This document shows, one piece after another, positions 11,198 through 22,700 of a stretch of 64,000 nt of DNA. Origin of the DNA: Chrysogorgia sp. JL179-B06. Its lineage: Eukaryota > Cnidaria > Anthozoa > Scleralcyonacea > Chrysogorgiidae. The notes under the pieces were generated by a model that did not search any database, had not been told where the DNA came from, and worked only from the letters and a program-made list of their open reading frames with translations. The DNA lies in contig JAYKKM010000475.1 of assembly GCA_035772405.1 (NCBI GenBank), forward strand, positions 1 to 64,000, read 5' to 3'. Numbering within the stretch: position 1 is the first letter of the stretch; each line of letters begins with the position of its first letter. The position numbers were made by a program, and so were the translations under genes.

Positions 11198-13147
11198 CAG
11201 GGTTGCTAGATTGGCTTTTTCGAAGCCAAATTTCTCGAATTTGGCTTTTTTTTTTCTTGATTGGCTTGGGAAAAACGTTTTGGCCTTTTGGCCTTTTTTG
11301 GCTTTTTAAATTATTCAAAGGAAGTTTCTAAAAATACGTGTGTACGAAGTTAAGTATTGTTGCACGAGCTTGCTTGAGAAAGAGGATCATCCAGTTTTAT
11401 TTCTGGCCAATCAGGATGCATAATTTTTAACCAATCACGAAGTCGAGAATGCGACCAATGAAAACCCTTAGGATATACTTGTCTTCGCAGAGGTCCGGCC
11501 AGGTGCCTAATACATTTGAGCATTTGAGTTACCCTCTCTCCTCCGCAGAGGCTTGTTATTTTTTATTAGAAAAAGCGTGGCGGCTAAAGGCTAGTATACA
11601 CTGCGAGATACCGTCGTTATAAGCTATGATCGAAAGGGAAAGATAGACCCTAGATGAGCCGCTGCCAATTCGGTTTGCATGTGCTTCCTGTGAATGAGGC
11701 CAAAGTGAATAATTTGCATGTTAGGAACCGTGGTGTTTTGATTGCCAAGAATTCTGACTCTGTTTCTATTTCGTGCGCGAGTACTCGTCTATCACCTCGG
11801 GCAGCTTACCATTGGATTGTCCCTGTGTGAAAGCCGACTATAACACCTTCGCATATTCCGGTGATCGCATACTTACAGATCAAATATCTAAAAAGGTTGG
11901 AATGCTGTCGAAATAGCGTGTAAGTTGTCCAACGTTTCGAGCGAGGGCCCCTCGTCTGAGAGTGAAACATAAAGTGAAATAAAAATCGAGTGAAACCTTT
12001 ATAGAATGGATAATCGCGTATCGATAATCGCGTCAGATAAAAATAAGCCAATCAGGCACGAGAAACATAATTATAGCTTTGGCGCGGTCCGGATGTGCGA
12101 GTAATTGCGTTTCTCGATTGTTGATTTACTGGTGTGTGCGTGGAGAGTGCCAATTGAGAACTACAAGTAATGTTAGTGTTAATGTTTTCGGGGTGATTGT
12201 GCCGTTGACCGTTTACTGCGTTGATCTAGGTTACTGCGCAAATGGGAGAGGCGTTCCGGTGACCTTTTTCGTTTGAAGGTAAAACCTGACGTGGAATGGA
12301 CCTCGACTCGTGATGGTCTCTGATTCGAGTGAAACCACTGCATCTGTCCAGGCGTTTTCACCGTCCGATGCGGCATTGGCGACCCTGGCCATCACCCGTA
12401 GTTGCGCGAAACCTCGGAGCAAACAGCCTACCTGAATGTGCGCCGGGAGTTCCTGTTGTATGTCTTGTCGAGGTTGGACCTCCTTTGTCCTTGCTTGGTA
12501 ACTCGGTTCTCCTAGCTGTTCCGATTGGGCAATTTGGATGAGACTGAGGATGGTGGCGCAGTGGTGCACTGACTTTTCCGAACGTCTGAACCATGGGAAT
12601 TCATAGGAAATTTGCGATTTCGTAGAGCTCTTGATAAACGTGACACCCCTATTCGAGCAAGTGCGCTAATGGCAGTGCGCAACAGTTCGTGCCAGTCTCC
12701 AGGCCTGCTCTCTCACCACGTGCTTGCCTCGATCGTATGCGGCGCGCGGTTACCTAGCTGTTAACCTTGGTTATTGTATAACCTCACAAAAAGCGTAGCG
12801 GGAGGAAAATCGGAGGCGCGCAGGCTCGATTTTCCTCGATCCACTCCCCGCGCTTCCCTATTTTGCCCGCACGCCTTCCTCCGAATAAAAATAAGCCTCT
12901 GCGGAGGAGAGAGTGAGTTACCAGACTTTTAGTTGTGATTGTGACTCACAAAAGACACAAATTGCGAGTTGTGCCTTGGAATATTTGTTGGCTTTTTTTG
13001 GGTTTTTTTGGTTTAATTACCAAAACATTGAGTAAGTTTGGCTTTTTTTGGCTTTTTCTCAATCGTAATTATTTGGCCTATTTTGGCTTTTTTACAAATG
13101 GGTTTTGGCCTTGAGCATGCGCATTGCGCAGCAGTCTAGCAACCCTG
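11198..13147. mobile_element. hAT-type non-autonomous element with 8-bp TSD
   Basis: The element begins CAGGGTTGCTAGA and ends TCTAGCAACCCTG, a 13-bp perfect TIR. It is flanked by identical 8-bp copies of gtttcatg (11,190-11,197 and 13,148-13,155). CAGGG-type ends with 8-bp duplications are diagnostic of hAT. Subterminal DNA is full of ttggcttttt motifs in both orientations, as expected for transposase binding sites. Most of the interior is a second, nested element. No hAT transposase is present, so it would depend on a helper. Confidence 0.85.
11534..12913. mobile_element. Nested MULE-like element with 9-bp TSD
   Basis: Perfect 21-bp TIRs (ctctctcctccgcagaggctt and complement) are bounded by identical 9-bp direct repeats tgagttacc (11,525-11,533 and 12,914-12,922). 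Nine-base duplications point to Mutator-like elements; the superfamily is inference from TSD length. The interior (GC-richer than its surroundings, ~12,060-12,900) has several overlapping ORFs of up to 112 codons on the minus strand, none recognisable, and no MULE transposase motif. Confidence 0.7.
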
Positions 13148-13155
13148 GTTTCATG

Positions 13156-14166
13156 TTCTTCTCAAAATAAGCTTGATATGATGAGGTACAAAGTAAAATG
13201 CTTAGAAAGATATTTCCAGATGGATTTAATTACGAAAATGTGCTGTTTAACTATAAGTTGGATTGCTGCAGATGTAACAATTAACACAGTCTTTTTTGTG
13301 GTTTTCTCTCACTGTCGAAGTGTTCGGTGATTTTTTGTTGGCTACATTGCTACAAGAACAAAATGAATGGTTTCTTCGTGAATATCCTGCCCGACGAGAG
13401 GTAAATAAACATTTTACACCTTTTCCATGTTCTCTTGGTGGACTATATCTATAAACTTTGCCCTCACAAATTTATATACAAAATTTCGGGTAAATTCGGG
13501 TAATATTGCTGTAAATATTTATGAAAAATTTATATTTTGAACTGTTTTAATTTTAATTAGAGTTGTTTTGCAGTTGCCCACGATAGATGATTTAGGTGAG
13601 GAAACCGCCGAGAAATCTAGTAAAAATGTTTTGTCCCCCAAACATAATTGGTCAGGTACGCCTATGAAGACCTCAAAATTCCTGTGTTTGGATACTCTGA
13701 TCCAAACACAGGTATTCACCAATCAGAGTGCTTGTTGTGTAAATGTTATTTTATAATACCAATTTATCATATGGCTTGGTTCATGAGCAGTCTCTTTTTT
13801 GCCTTTACAAACCAGTAAAGACTGGTCATTGCAAAACAACTGAAAAGTTTTAAATAATTGCCAAAAATTGAAATGTGAGAAATTTAAAGGAACTATGTAT
13901 GTAATAAAAACCTTATTATTCTTGTTTGGTAGCTGTCTTTACAACAAAATTATCCTGCCCTTGGTCTTTTCCCACAGACCTGAATTGCACTGCATGGTTT
14001 TGACACCCATTTTGGTTTCAACACTTGTTCGTTTTATGGAATCTCTTCCGCCATGTCTTTATATTTTAAGTTATCCCGAGGGCCTAATAATCTCACCAAT
14101 GAAGAAGATTCTTCATTAATGGTAAGAGTGCCTTATTACAGTAACCATCCAGGTACTTGGAACTTA
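13156..14166. other. Left edge of the array; partial spacer unit
   Basis: The sequence from ~13,494 onward (attcgggtaatattgctg) matches the spacer of every later array unit; 13,156-13,493 does not. No coding region is supported. Confidence 0.6.
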
Positions 14167-15204
14167 CAGTTACTTGCCAAAAGTTTAAATACAAGCTCAA
14201 AAAGTCAATATTGTGCAAAATTTCTTAATACAATCTTTCACGATTATTTGTTACGTGTTCAACTATGCTTTTAGTTTTATAATTGGTTTGCAAGATTTCA
14301 TTTAAAGCCAAAGTAAACAAAAATTTTCGGATAATGTTAACAAAATGTTGGGGCGTCTGTCAATACTAAAGCCTGGTTTCCATTTGGTTGCTACGATTGC
14401 AACGGTGTCATAGTAAAGATTATACTTTGCATATACAGCAGACAAAAGACAAGATAGATCGACACTCTATTACATTGACCACTATAACACCATTGCGATC
14501 GTGGCGACCAAATGGAAACCAGGCTTTAGTTGCAAACCTCTGCTTTGAGAACCTTTGCTCGTTTAGGCATGGATTCAACCATTAAGTGATTAAGGTCAGT
14601 GGACTGTTTTGGGGGGATTTTTTCCCCAAACAACAACCTCCAGTTCCTTGGTCAAGGATTTCTTTGCTGATTGCCTTCTTCAGAACCACCCACAGTTTCT
14701 TCATTGGGTTGAGTTCAGGACATTTTGTTGGCCACTCAAGGCTTGTTACACGATTTCTGGTTTTCCAAGATGTTGCCACATTTGCTTGATGGACTGACAT
14801 GTTATCATTTTGTAAAATCATTTCCAAGTGTCTGTGTCACCTGTCAGCAACCAGTAGCAAGGAATGCTCTTGCAAACAAGAAATTGTGTAACATTAGCCT
14901 TGAGTGGCCAGTTCAAAGTCCTGAACTCAACCCAATGAGAGAACCTGTGGTGGTTCTGAGGAAGACAATCAGCAAAAGAAACCTTCGACCAAGGACAATT
15001 AATTGCTGAACTAGAGGATATTGTTCACAACATTGAACTTTTTGAGCTTGTATTTAAACTTTAATTTGGCAAGTACAGGTAACTGTAACAATTATAAAAC
15101 TAAAAGCATAGTTGAATGCATAACAAGTAATTGTGAAGGATTGTAATTAAATTTTGCACAATATTGAACTTTTTGAGCTTGTATTTAAACTTGGCAAGTA
15201 ACTG
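14167..15204. mobile_element. Decayed Tc1/mariner-like element, complete ends
   Basis: The ends are CAGTTACTTGCCAAaagttt and ..ttggcaagtaactg with TA on both sides (14,165-14,166; 15,205-15,206), the Tc1/mariner target. Each TIR continues ~180 bp, and the right one contains an internal duplication. Transposase C-terminal pieces occur in both orientations: minus strand 14,582-14,827 (DNxSVHQAN, LEWPTKCPELNPM) and plus strand ~14,890-15,008 (LEWPVQSPELNPM). The element is therefore an inverted, rearranged remnant. Confidence 0.75.
14366..14529. mobile_element. MITE nested in the Tc1-like element
   Basis: The arms ctaaagcctggtttccattt and aaatggaaaccaggctttag are exact inverted repeats, with TA-type flanks. 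It is absent from the other array units. Confidence 0.7.
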
Positions 15205-15206
15205 TA

Positions 15207-17040
15207 ACTAACGATCCAGTCCATTTTTAACCCGGGAGGAGTGCCTGTCAATTCAGCCAACAACCAGCATGGTTCTGGCTGCTCGCTGAATTTTCTGTGT
15301 CAGAACGTTAGAAGTTTGAAGGACAAAATTATTATGACTCTGCCTCAAAATGCTTTCTGAACAAATTACACTGCTTACATGACATTATTTATGAACAGTC
15401 TGGTAGAAACTTGGCTCTCTCATGACCATGTGTGCAAGCGACCATGAAATCTTGTCAGTTAGATGATTATTAGATGAGATCGTCGAGGTATTGTCATATT
15501 AGCTGTAAAGGGGGCAATCATTACTGAACCTTCTGAGTTTTATTCGGATTCAATGGAAATTCCATTCTGTTCTAATCAATGTGTCATCCCAACCCCTAAA
15601 AAACCGCCACCCAAAGCTTACCCGACCCCAACCCCTACAAAACCGCCGGCTACGTAGGCTAGTGTTCACAGAAAACCAATACACACTGATAGACTGCTAG
15701 ATGAATCATGCTACAACCCAACGATACGTGTACAAAGCAACAACCATCAAGACATTGCCAAGATTTTAATTTTAATAACAAGGTTATACCTGGTTTAACA
15801 TGAGGGCCATTAGGATTATATAATCATCTACTGTAACATTAATTAGCCTAGCAGTATACTGTATACACTGTATAAGTGTAAGAAACATTTAGGTATTATT
15901 TATGTTATTATATAACACATCGAGGATTATATATATATTTTGGTTGGTTTATTTTTTTGCCCATATATACATTTTAAACTAAATACATTTGGTATAAAAT
16001 TATAATAATAAAGGCTATAGGACCTACTAGAAACCTTTCAGGCTTTTGATTAAGACCCCTAGTTCACAGATCACATTATATATTTACATTTAACTTTTGT
16101 TATTTAAGTAAAAAGATGAAAAGAGATATAAATATATACAATATGAATAAGGATTTTGGGTTGGCCAAAATGTGCTAGCACACATAAAAAATATGCTACC
16201 AGATTTTGACCAAAACTGCAATAGAATACAGTAGTAAGTACTTAATGATAAGTATTTACAACATGGAAAGCTATAGTTGTATATATATTGTAGTTGTATG
16301 AAATAATTTAGCTTGACTAAGTCTGCTAAATTTGGAGGAAGTATTTTTTTGAATATATTATAGGATTTAATAGTAATAATATAATAATAATAATATAATA
16401 ATAATAATATAATAATAATAATATAATTATATCAACACCTTTGTTTGAAAGAGTATGCTATATTACATTATTATTATATATATTATTATATTTTCATTAT
16501 TATTATAGAGTATGTATATTACATGACCTTGCAGAGATACAAATTTTATCTGAAGTGAATAAGTGAAATATTATCACAAGAAAATAAAAATGTTATCTCC
16601 AAGCGGCCATGTAATGTTCTGTTTATTATATTGAAATCGCGATGAAATAGCCAGGATGATAACTTCAGATATGAAGATAAAAATTATTTCTAATTCACTG
16701 CTCACAGTAAATTGATATATTTTTTATCTTAATATGTGAATTCTTAATAGGAGAAATCCTATTATTTGTTGCAACATACAACATGATCAGAGTGAAAATA
16801 ACTATTTACAATGAATATATAATAAAAAGTGGGAACAATTAAAACAGAAATAAGAGTGACATAGTGTGAAAGTAAAGAGAACATCAAAATAAGGAAAGAG
16901 GAAACAGAGATAAGATTAGTGTTAACAGAAGAAAGAAGAGACTCCTAAGTGCTGAGAAATGTTAATGTTATATACACATTAAAGAGCTACATGCAGTTCT
17001 GACATTAAAAAACATGCAGATTACCTATACATCTTTTTAA
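15207..17040. other. 3' spacer of coiled-coil gene C1
   Basis: AT-rich spacer, near-identical in order to the spacers before C2-C4 (27,508-32,700; 39,692-41,580; 45,481-47,800). It contains an (ATA)n microsatellite (16,374-16,436) and no supported gene. It lacks the TTAA MITE and the LINE fragment present in later units, so it represents the empty state. Confidence 0.6.
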
Positions 17041-17065
17041 TGTTCATTGCATCTTCTTTCCAGAT

Positions 17066-18163
17066 TCAAAGTTCTTTCTTGAGCTCTTCCAATTTTTCTT
17101 GTATTTTAAAATGTTTATCGTTGCATAGCTTTAAGTCGATCTTCATTTTGTCATATTTTTCTATGGTCTTTTCTGTTGTTGATAATTTGTTTGCAATTTC
17201 ACTGTTTCTTTTGTTGCATTCTGTTAGATTATTGTCAAGATCTTGTTTTATTTTCATACACTTTGTTACATTATCTTTCAATAAAGTAGACTCTTTCAAT
17301 AAGGTATCCTTGGTTTGCTGTTTTTCCCTTTCACAGGCAGTTAAACTCTGTTTCACTTGTTTGTTGTCCTGTTCCAATTTCCTCCTGATTTTTTTCTCCT
17401 CTTCACCATCCTTTTTCATTTTGTCAATTGCTGTTGACAATTTATTTTCCATTTCCTTGTTTACTATCTTAGATTCTGTTAAATTCTTCTCAAGATCTTC
17501 GTTTATTTTTATCAAATCTTTTGTATTTTCATTCAATAAAATAAAATCCAGTTTGTTTTTCTTATTTTCTTTTTTACATGCTATTATAGCATGCTCCAGT
17601 TGTTCCTTATCCTTTTTATTTTTTATTCTTTCTTTCTGGTCTTCAACATCCTTTCTCATTTTATCAGTTATGTTATTTACTGTTGATAATTTCTTTGCCA
17701 TTTCCTTGTTTTCCCTCTTAGCTTCTGTTGATTTCTTCTCAAGAACTTGTTTTGTTTCCATCAACTTGTTTACAGTTTCATTCATCGAAACAAGCTCAAC
17801 CTCGATACGCTCTTTCTCCCTTCTACAGGCTGTTAGATTTTGCATCAATTGCAGGTTATCCTCTTCCAGTTTCATGTAGTCCTTTCTCATTGTCTGAATG
17901 TTCGCGTTTGCTTCTGATAATAGCATCTCATACGCTTTTGACAAGGATTGAAAATGAAGAAGTTCCCGTTTTTCCGTATCATCCGAACAGGTATTCAGCG
18001 GATGGTTTCGCACGTTGTTTAATACACTTCCTGCCAGACCGAACATAACTGTTGGAGAATACTGTAGCGAGATACAAGTAAAGCACCATATCGATATTAA
18101 TGTTGACGCGAAAATCAATAGCATTAGCACTAGTACATCTTTAAAGGATTGAACTGGAGACAT
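17066..18163 (-). CDS. Membrane-anchored coiled-coil protein, array copy C1
   Basis: A single intronless ORF of 365 residues; function and family are not recognised. The start is the ATG at 18163 (MSPVQSFKD), chosen because it is kept in every copy while upstream in-frame sequence is not. Residues ~10-33 form one hydrophobic segment (LVLMLLIFASTLISIWCF), suggesting a signal anchor with a long C-terminal domain. Residues ~75-365 are Lys/Glu-rich heptad-like coiled coil built from three ~70-84-residue repeats plus a short fourth; each holds a Cys in an (L/I)xxC context (Cys 113, 196, 277, 347). There are six N-x-T sequons (Asn 109, 128, 164, 227, 298, 312), which fits a luminal or extracellular domain. 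Open in four of seven copies, so selection is plausible. Topology and expression are inference. Confidence 0.75.
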   Translation of the reverse strand: MSPVQSFKDVLVLMLLIFASTLISIWCFTCISLQYSPTVMFGLAGSVLNNVRNHPLNTCSDDTEKRELLHFQSLSKAYEMLLSEANANIQTMRKDYMKLEEDNLQLMQNLTACRREKERIEVELVSMNETVNKLMETKQVLEKKSTEAKRENKEMAKKLSTVNNITDKMRKDVEDQKERIKNKKDKEQLEHAIIACKKENKKNKLDFILLNENTKDLIKINEDLEKNLTESKIVNKEMENKLSTAIDKMKKDGEEEKKIRRKLEQDNKQVKQSLTACEREKQQTKDTLLKESTLLKDNVTKCMKIKQDLDNNLTECNKRNSEIANKLSTTEKTIEKYDKMKIDLKLCNDKHFKIQEKLEELKKEL

Positions 18164-18216
18164 TGTAGTTCTTCTCACGATAACAACGAAGTGCTTAATC
18201 TTAACCGAAAGGTGGC

Positions 18217-18225
18217 AATATAAAA
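18217..18225 (-). promoter_or_regulatory. Candidate TATA box of C1
   Basis: TTTTATATT on the minus strand lies ~53 bases upstream of the conserved ATG and is present in all array copies. Core promoter status is inferred from position only. Confidence 0.35.
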
Positions 18226-18797
18226 CACTGTACGAATCTGCTTCGATTGAATGCTCTGATTTCTGGGTTTCCCCAAGCGCTGCATGCGGTCTCCAAATAC
18301 CGTTATGCCCTTTTTGTTGCACAATTTCACGAAATATGGGTTAGTGACACCTTAGTAAAAGAAAGAAAGTGAGTCGCTTTCAATAAATACGCATATTTTT
18401 TGTGGAAACTGGAGATTTCATCATTCTGAAACTTTTCTCACATGAACATATGGTGGTCGCACGACGATTCAGTATTATTTGGGGAAATTCCCTGCCAGTA
18501 CTGTAGGCGTGGTCTCCTTCGCAGCCGCTTTAATATGGCCATGTGGAAGTTTGTATTGGTTCCCAATCTAGGTGGCGTGACTCGCGAGTGTTGACAATGA
18601 CGTCTTTAGCTTCTAATTATGTAAATGACTAATTTCAAACCAAGTGATATAAGGTTTTTATTGCAACCAACAACACTTTGGCACCGCAGCTAAGAAATGT
18701 AGCAGATTATTATACATTATAGTTATGGCTGAATTCTCCCCTCCTCAACAGACTGTTTGTGGTGAGGGGACTGGAGAGAGCCATCTGGGAAAGAGAC

Positions 18798-18800
18798 TAA
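18798..18800 (+). other. TAA target-site duplication (left)
   Basis: TAA precedes the TIR and is repeated at 25,379-25,381. The paralogous units read gagac-taa-gggtcacc once (34,410-34,412; 43,332-43,334; 49,547-49,549), so the unoccupied site is directly visible. Confidence 0.9.
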
Positions 18801-19519
18801 TAGTCTAGAGGCCAAATCGAAAAAGAGCTTTATTTTTCGAGTTGGCTGCACCCCATGGGTGGCCAAGGTTTCTTGGTATCATTTTAAAGCTTGAAGCCTG
18901 CTGATTACGAATCTGGATATTACCACTTGAAAAAGGTGTCCAAAAGGCTTGGTAACCAGGGCTAAACATCCCATAGTCCTTTGCGTCACAATCTCATTAT
19001 TATTCATTTTCTTGCTGGTTTTTAGGCTTTGTTGCGGCAACTTTAAACTTAAACACCTGAATTTCATGCATTATATACTAGGCTATTCATTACATGTAAA
19101 AGATTACTAAAAATACAAAGAAATGTGAATTTATAAGCCTTTTTTTCATTAATTGAACAAAATTAGAGCTTTCTTAAAAGCAAACGTTTTTTGCATACTT
19201 TTAAACTTAATTGAATAGGATATTTTTTTCATATATTCTTATATCTGGTATTGTAAAAGTAGTTTAGCAAGAAAACTTAAAAGATTTAATGATTAAATTC
19301 ACAAAAATCCACTTTTCCTTCAAATGTGTCAAACCGGAAATTGATGGCAAGGCTACTTCCGGTCTTAGTTTTTACGAAATTTCTTGCTGCATGTTCAAAT
19401 TAACATAGATAAAACGCGTTTTAACGTGACTTTGTGATAAAATAACATTCAAGTGAAAGATAAATTGCTATTTTATATCTTATGTACGAAAATAAAAACA
19501 AAACAATATTCATGTCATC
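18801..19519 (+). repeat. Left terminal inverted repeat of the 6.6-kb transposon
   Basis: It pairs with 24,684-25,378. The inner limit is set where similarity stops after tcatgtcatc. It includes an inner motif pair ccggaaattgatgg / acttccggtc. The 62-codon ORF that appears in both arms is only the mirrored TIR. Confidence 0.9.
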
Positions 19520-19735
19520 GTGAACTGTCTATGTAGAATTCCTCTTAAAATCAATCCAATTATCACTTTAAAACTAAAATGTTCTCACAGAGGCTGAGAC
19601 TCTTTCTCAAACAAACATTTCTGTATAATTTGATAAAGAGGTGGATCATACAGGGTTCAGTTTAGAGATTAATCACTTTAAGTTTGCAATGTTGAACCTC
19701 CAATAGAGCGTGTAAGGGTGAAAAGCAAGTTATTA

Positions 19736-22700
19736 TTAAAATTGTTCTTCATCCTCATCTTCATCATCTTCACCATCGTCTTCCCAAACATTGTGAAGAT
19801 TTTCACATTGGTCACTGCATTGGCACGCATCTGTACAGGATAAGTTATTTCTCGTGCACGTGCAGTGGCGAGTTGAACAGTTTCCAGTACACGCACAAAT
19901 GACAAATTCTAAAAGTGCAGCTGGCGCAGGAGGAAGAGACATCCAATGAATCGCAGTGTGGCCTTCGTTCACAAGCCATCCATGCTGTTCAGGTGATGGG
20001 ATTTCCGGATTCGCTTCCAGAGCACGTCGCCAGATTCCTGCTTGGAAGTTCGCTCTCATTGTGTGCTGTTTTAATGCATCCTGGCAAGGCGGCAGACAAT
20101 GTGATTGTGTTTGTTTGCTGGCAAACATTAAGTAGCGACATTCGTCGACTCTGATGACATTAGGGTAGCCATACATCATGCAAACAAACTTGTCACAATA
20201 TGAAAAAAGGGCGTCATCAGCATTGAATGATCTAGCTGGAATTTGGTTGTTAAAATGACAAGCAAGAATTGCCACGTGCGTATCTTGAGACTTATTATAA
20301 TATTGTTTTCGCCACTTTCTGCAGCGTGTTTGGCATGGAGAAGTAGCTTTGTGTCTGCTTCTTCGTGGTTGCTGCTTAGTGCCGTGATCTCCTCGCACAA
20401 CACCTTACCATCAACAACAGAAAGACAGAAGCACTTCATCTCAACAGCAAAGAATATTTGACGATTGCCAATCAAATAGCTGTATTTGTCTTGCGACCAT
20501 TCGTTTAAAAGGAATTTGGATAATTCACTTTTGTTCTCTCCACTGCTCAGGTACTTCTTCCATTGTTTAGGGCACTTCTGAGCGCTCCCTGTGATCTTCA
20601 CTTTGACAACTCCTTCGCTTGCTCTCTTTGTTCTCTCAAGATGCTTTATTGATATTTCTGGATATCGATCAGTGACAAAGTCAACTCTTCTTGCGAGACT
20701 CCTCCTAGGGATAGCGTGATGAAAAACAACAAATGCCAGTTCTTCAAATGTCTCCGGAACTTGTTTCAGAGATTGAAGTACAGCCATTCCATCGACAATT
20801 ATTGCTGAGGTGGGTGGAATATCTTCTGCCTGTTCAATGTCCTTAGTTAGAGACTGCAGTAATTTTGGACTTGTCAGTTTTACTCAGTGAGCCATCAGCA
20901 GATGCGAGAGACCAAGGTAGAGGTCCAAGAGAGTACTGGAAGACATCGCGAAGATCCATAGATCTTTTTTGGGCAACTACCAGAAGGCGAGCGAATAGAT
21001 TTCTATCTGCTTTTATCATGACATCCTTTCCAGAAATCTTTACTTTGGAGAGTGTTGATGATGCAAAATTGGTCAGCTTCAGTTTCTTTATTGGATCATG
21101 AAAAGGAACCTCGGAGCTCAGCAATCTCTTCTTCAAAAATGCCATCATTGCTTGTTTACCTTGCTCGTGTGCCGTAAGAAGGTCGTTTTCTATCTTCTTT
21201 GAGACTGTCAATCCAGATGCTAGGTGGCAAATCTCTTCGTTATCTGACTGTATAAATGGGTTAACCCAACTACAAAGAGTTGACTGCACCTTCTTGACAT
21301 CTCTCTCATCAACTGTCATCCTGGCTTTACCCATTTCTTTCACCACTTTGTCACCATTAGTTATAGATATTCCAGCCATCTCTCGGCAAGCTTGAGTGGT
21401 TGCTGCACGTTCATGAGATGTAAGTAACCATCGCTGCACCGCTCCTTTGTTTAGACTGAAACCAATTATGCCGCCCTTGGATTTGGTGTCTCGATTGATG
21501 GTCTGCTCAATGGTCTGATCGACAGCGACCTGGCTGAATGAACCAGTGCTTCGTTGAGCTACGAACTCACCAGCTTGAAAGGCTTGAAGGGCAACGGGAT
21601 GTTTTCCGCCAGCAACATCATCTCACACCAGTAGACTAGAAGGTATCTCGAATAGTTGATACGATCATAAGCGAACATCCAAGGGATCATATCACGGATG
21701 CAGGCAAGGTGCAAGTTCCAGTCACCTTCTCTTGTTGAACGTACAAATCTAAGGAGAAGACTGACCATCTCGATGTATGAGAGCCAGAACTTACCCATCT
21801 TGCTTGTTGATTCGTTGAACTCTTTGAACTTGGCGTAGAGCGTCTTTAGTTCGTGTGTATGGTACAATTGCTGGATCGTGTGGCATGTTATGTCTTGCTG
21901 GACTTTCGTTGTTGCTGCGCTCACCACTTGTTTGAATGATTTTATCTCCTGGTCATCTTGCATTGTGTCAAGAAACGATTGCCAGTTAAGCCTCAAAAAA
22001 GCCTCCAAAACAACCTGAAAACAGGAAAGAAACTACATCAGGTAATGGAGAACGTAAGCTTCATCATACATGAAGAAAGATAAAGATAATAAATCACAAA
22101 AGTACTAACCTTATGGGTTCGAAGTGCTCTATTGTAGTGTTTCCCCTGCAGTACTCCATTCAATGACCCACTGCCTATGATTCTAGACTCAATCAAAAGA
22201 TCACGTAAGCCACTCTCTCCAAATCGCTTTCCTAAAACAGCCAGGAAGACACAAGCAATATGGAAGCTTCCCATACGTAAAACGACGCTTTGGAACTCTT
22301 CTGGCCTCTTCCACACTACTTCTAGAGCCTTGGCATATATGGCTTGGTCATTAACAACAACAGTGTCCTCCAGCCCTATTTGTACCGCCATTTCAACAGA
22401 TTTCTTTAGACAGGTATATATACTGTGGAGAGGTCTGTGGGCGAAGCATCGATAAGCTGACAATAGCCAACTACACTCTTTTGCGGAACATCGTGTTTAG
22501 TTGCTATGGTATTGAACGCACGCCATGCTGGAACGGACTGCTGAGAATCGACAGGCGCTTCTTGAGTATTCAGTCGTGATAAAAACCAGGCAAAATGTTT
22601 AATGGTAGCTTCATAGTGACCTTCTCTGCTTTCTATCAGTTTATAGTCCTGGACCAACTCGTCTGCTGCAGCATTGAACTCCTGAACCTATAAAACCAAT

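Noticed and set aside
12231..12569. 112-codon minus-strand ORF in the nested 9-bp-TSD element
   Set aside because: It overlaps other ORFs of equal length in GC-rich DNA and is not recognised; not enough to call a gene.
13124..13330. 68-codon ORF at the right end of the hAT-type element
   Set aside because: It spans the transposon boundary and has no recognisable domain.
16374..16436. CRISPR-like or regulatory array
   Set aside because: It is an (ATA)n microsatellite with no spacers.
17040..17879. Long plus-strand ORF (279-289 codons, up to 409 in later units) opposite the coiled-coil gene
   Set aside because: It is the antisense of Lys/Glu-rich codons, giving a Phe/Ser/Leu-rich reading. 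In later units it extends into the Tc1 remnant only because of the duplication junction. There is no start context and no domain.
18879..19067. 62-codon ORF found again at 25,121-25,309 on the other strand
   Set aside because: The two are mirror images within the transposon TIRs; no independent evidence of coding.
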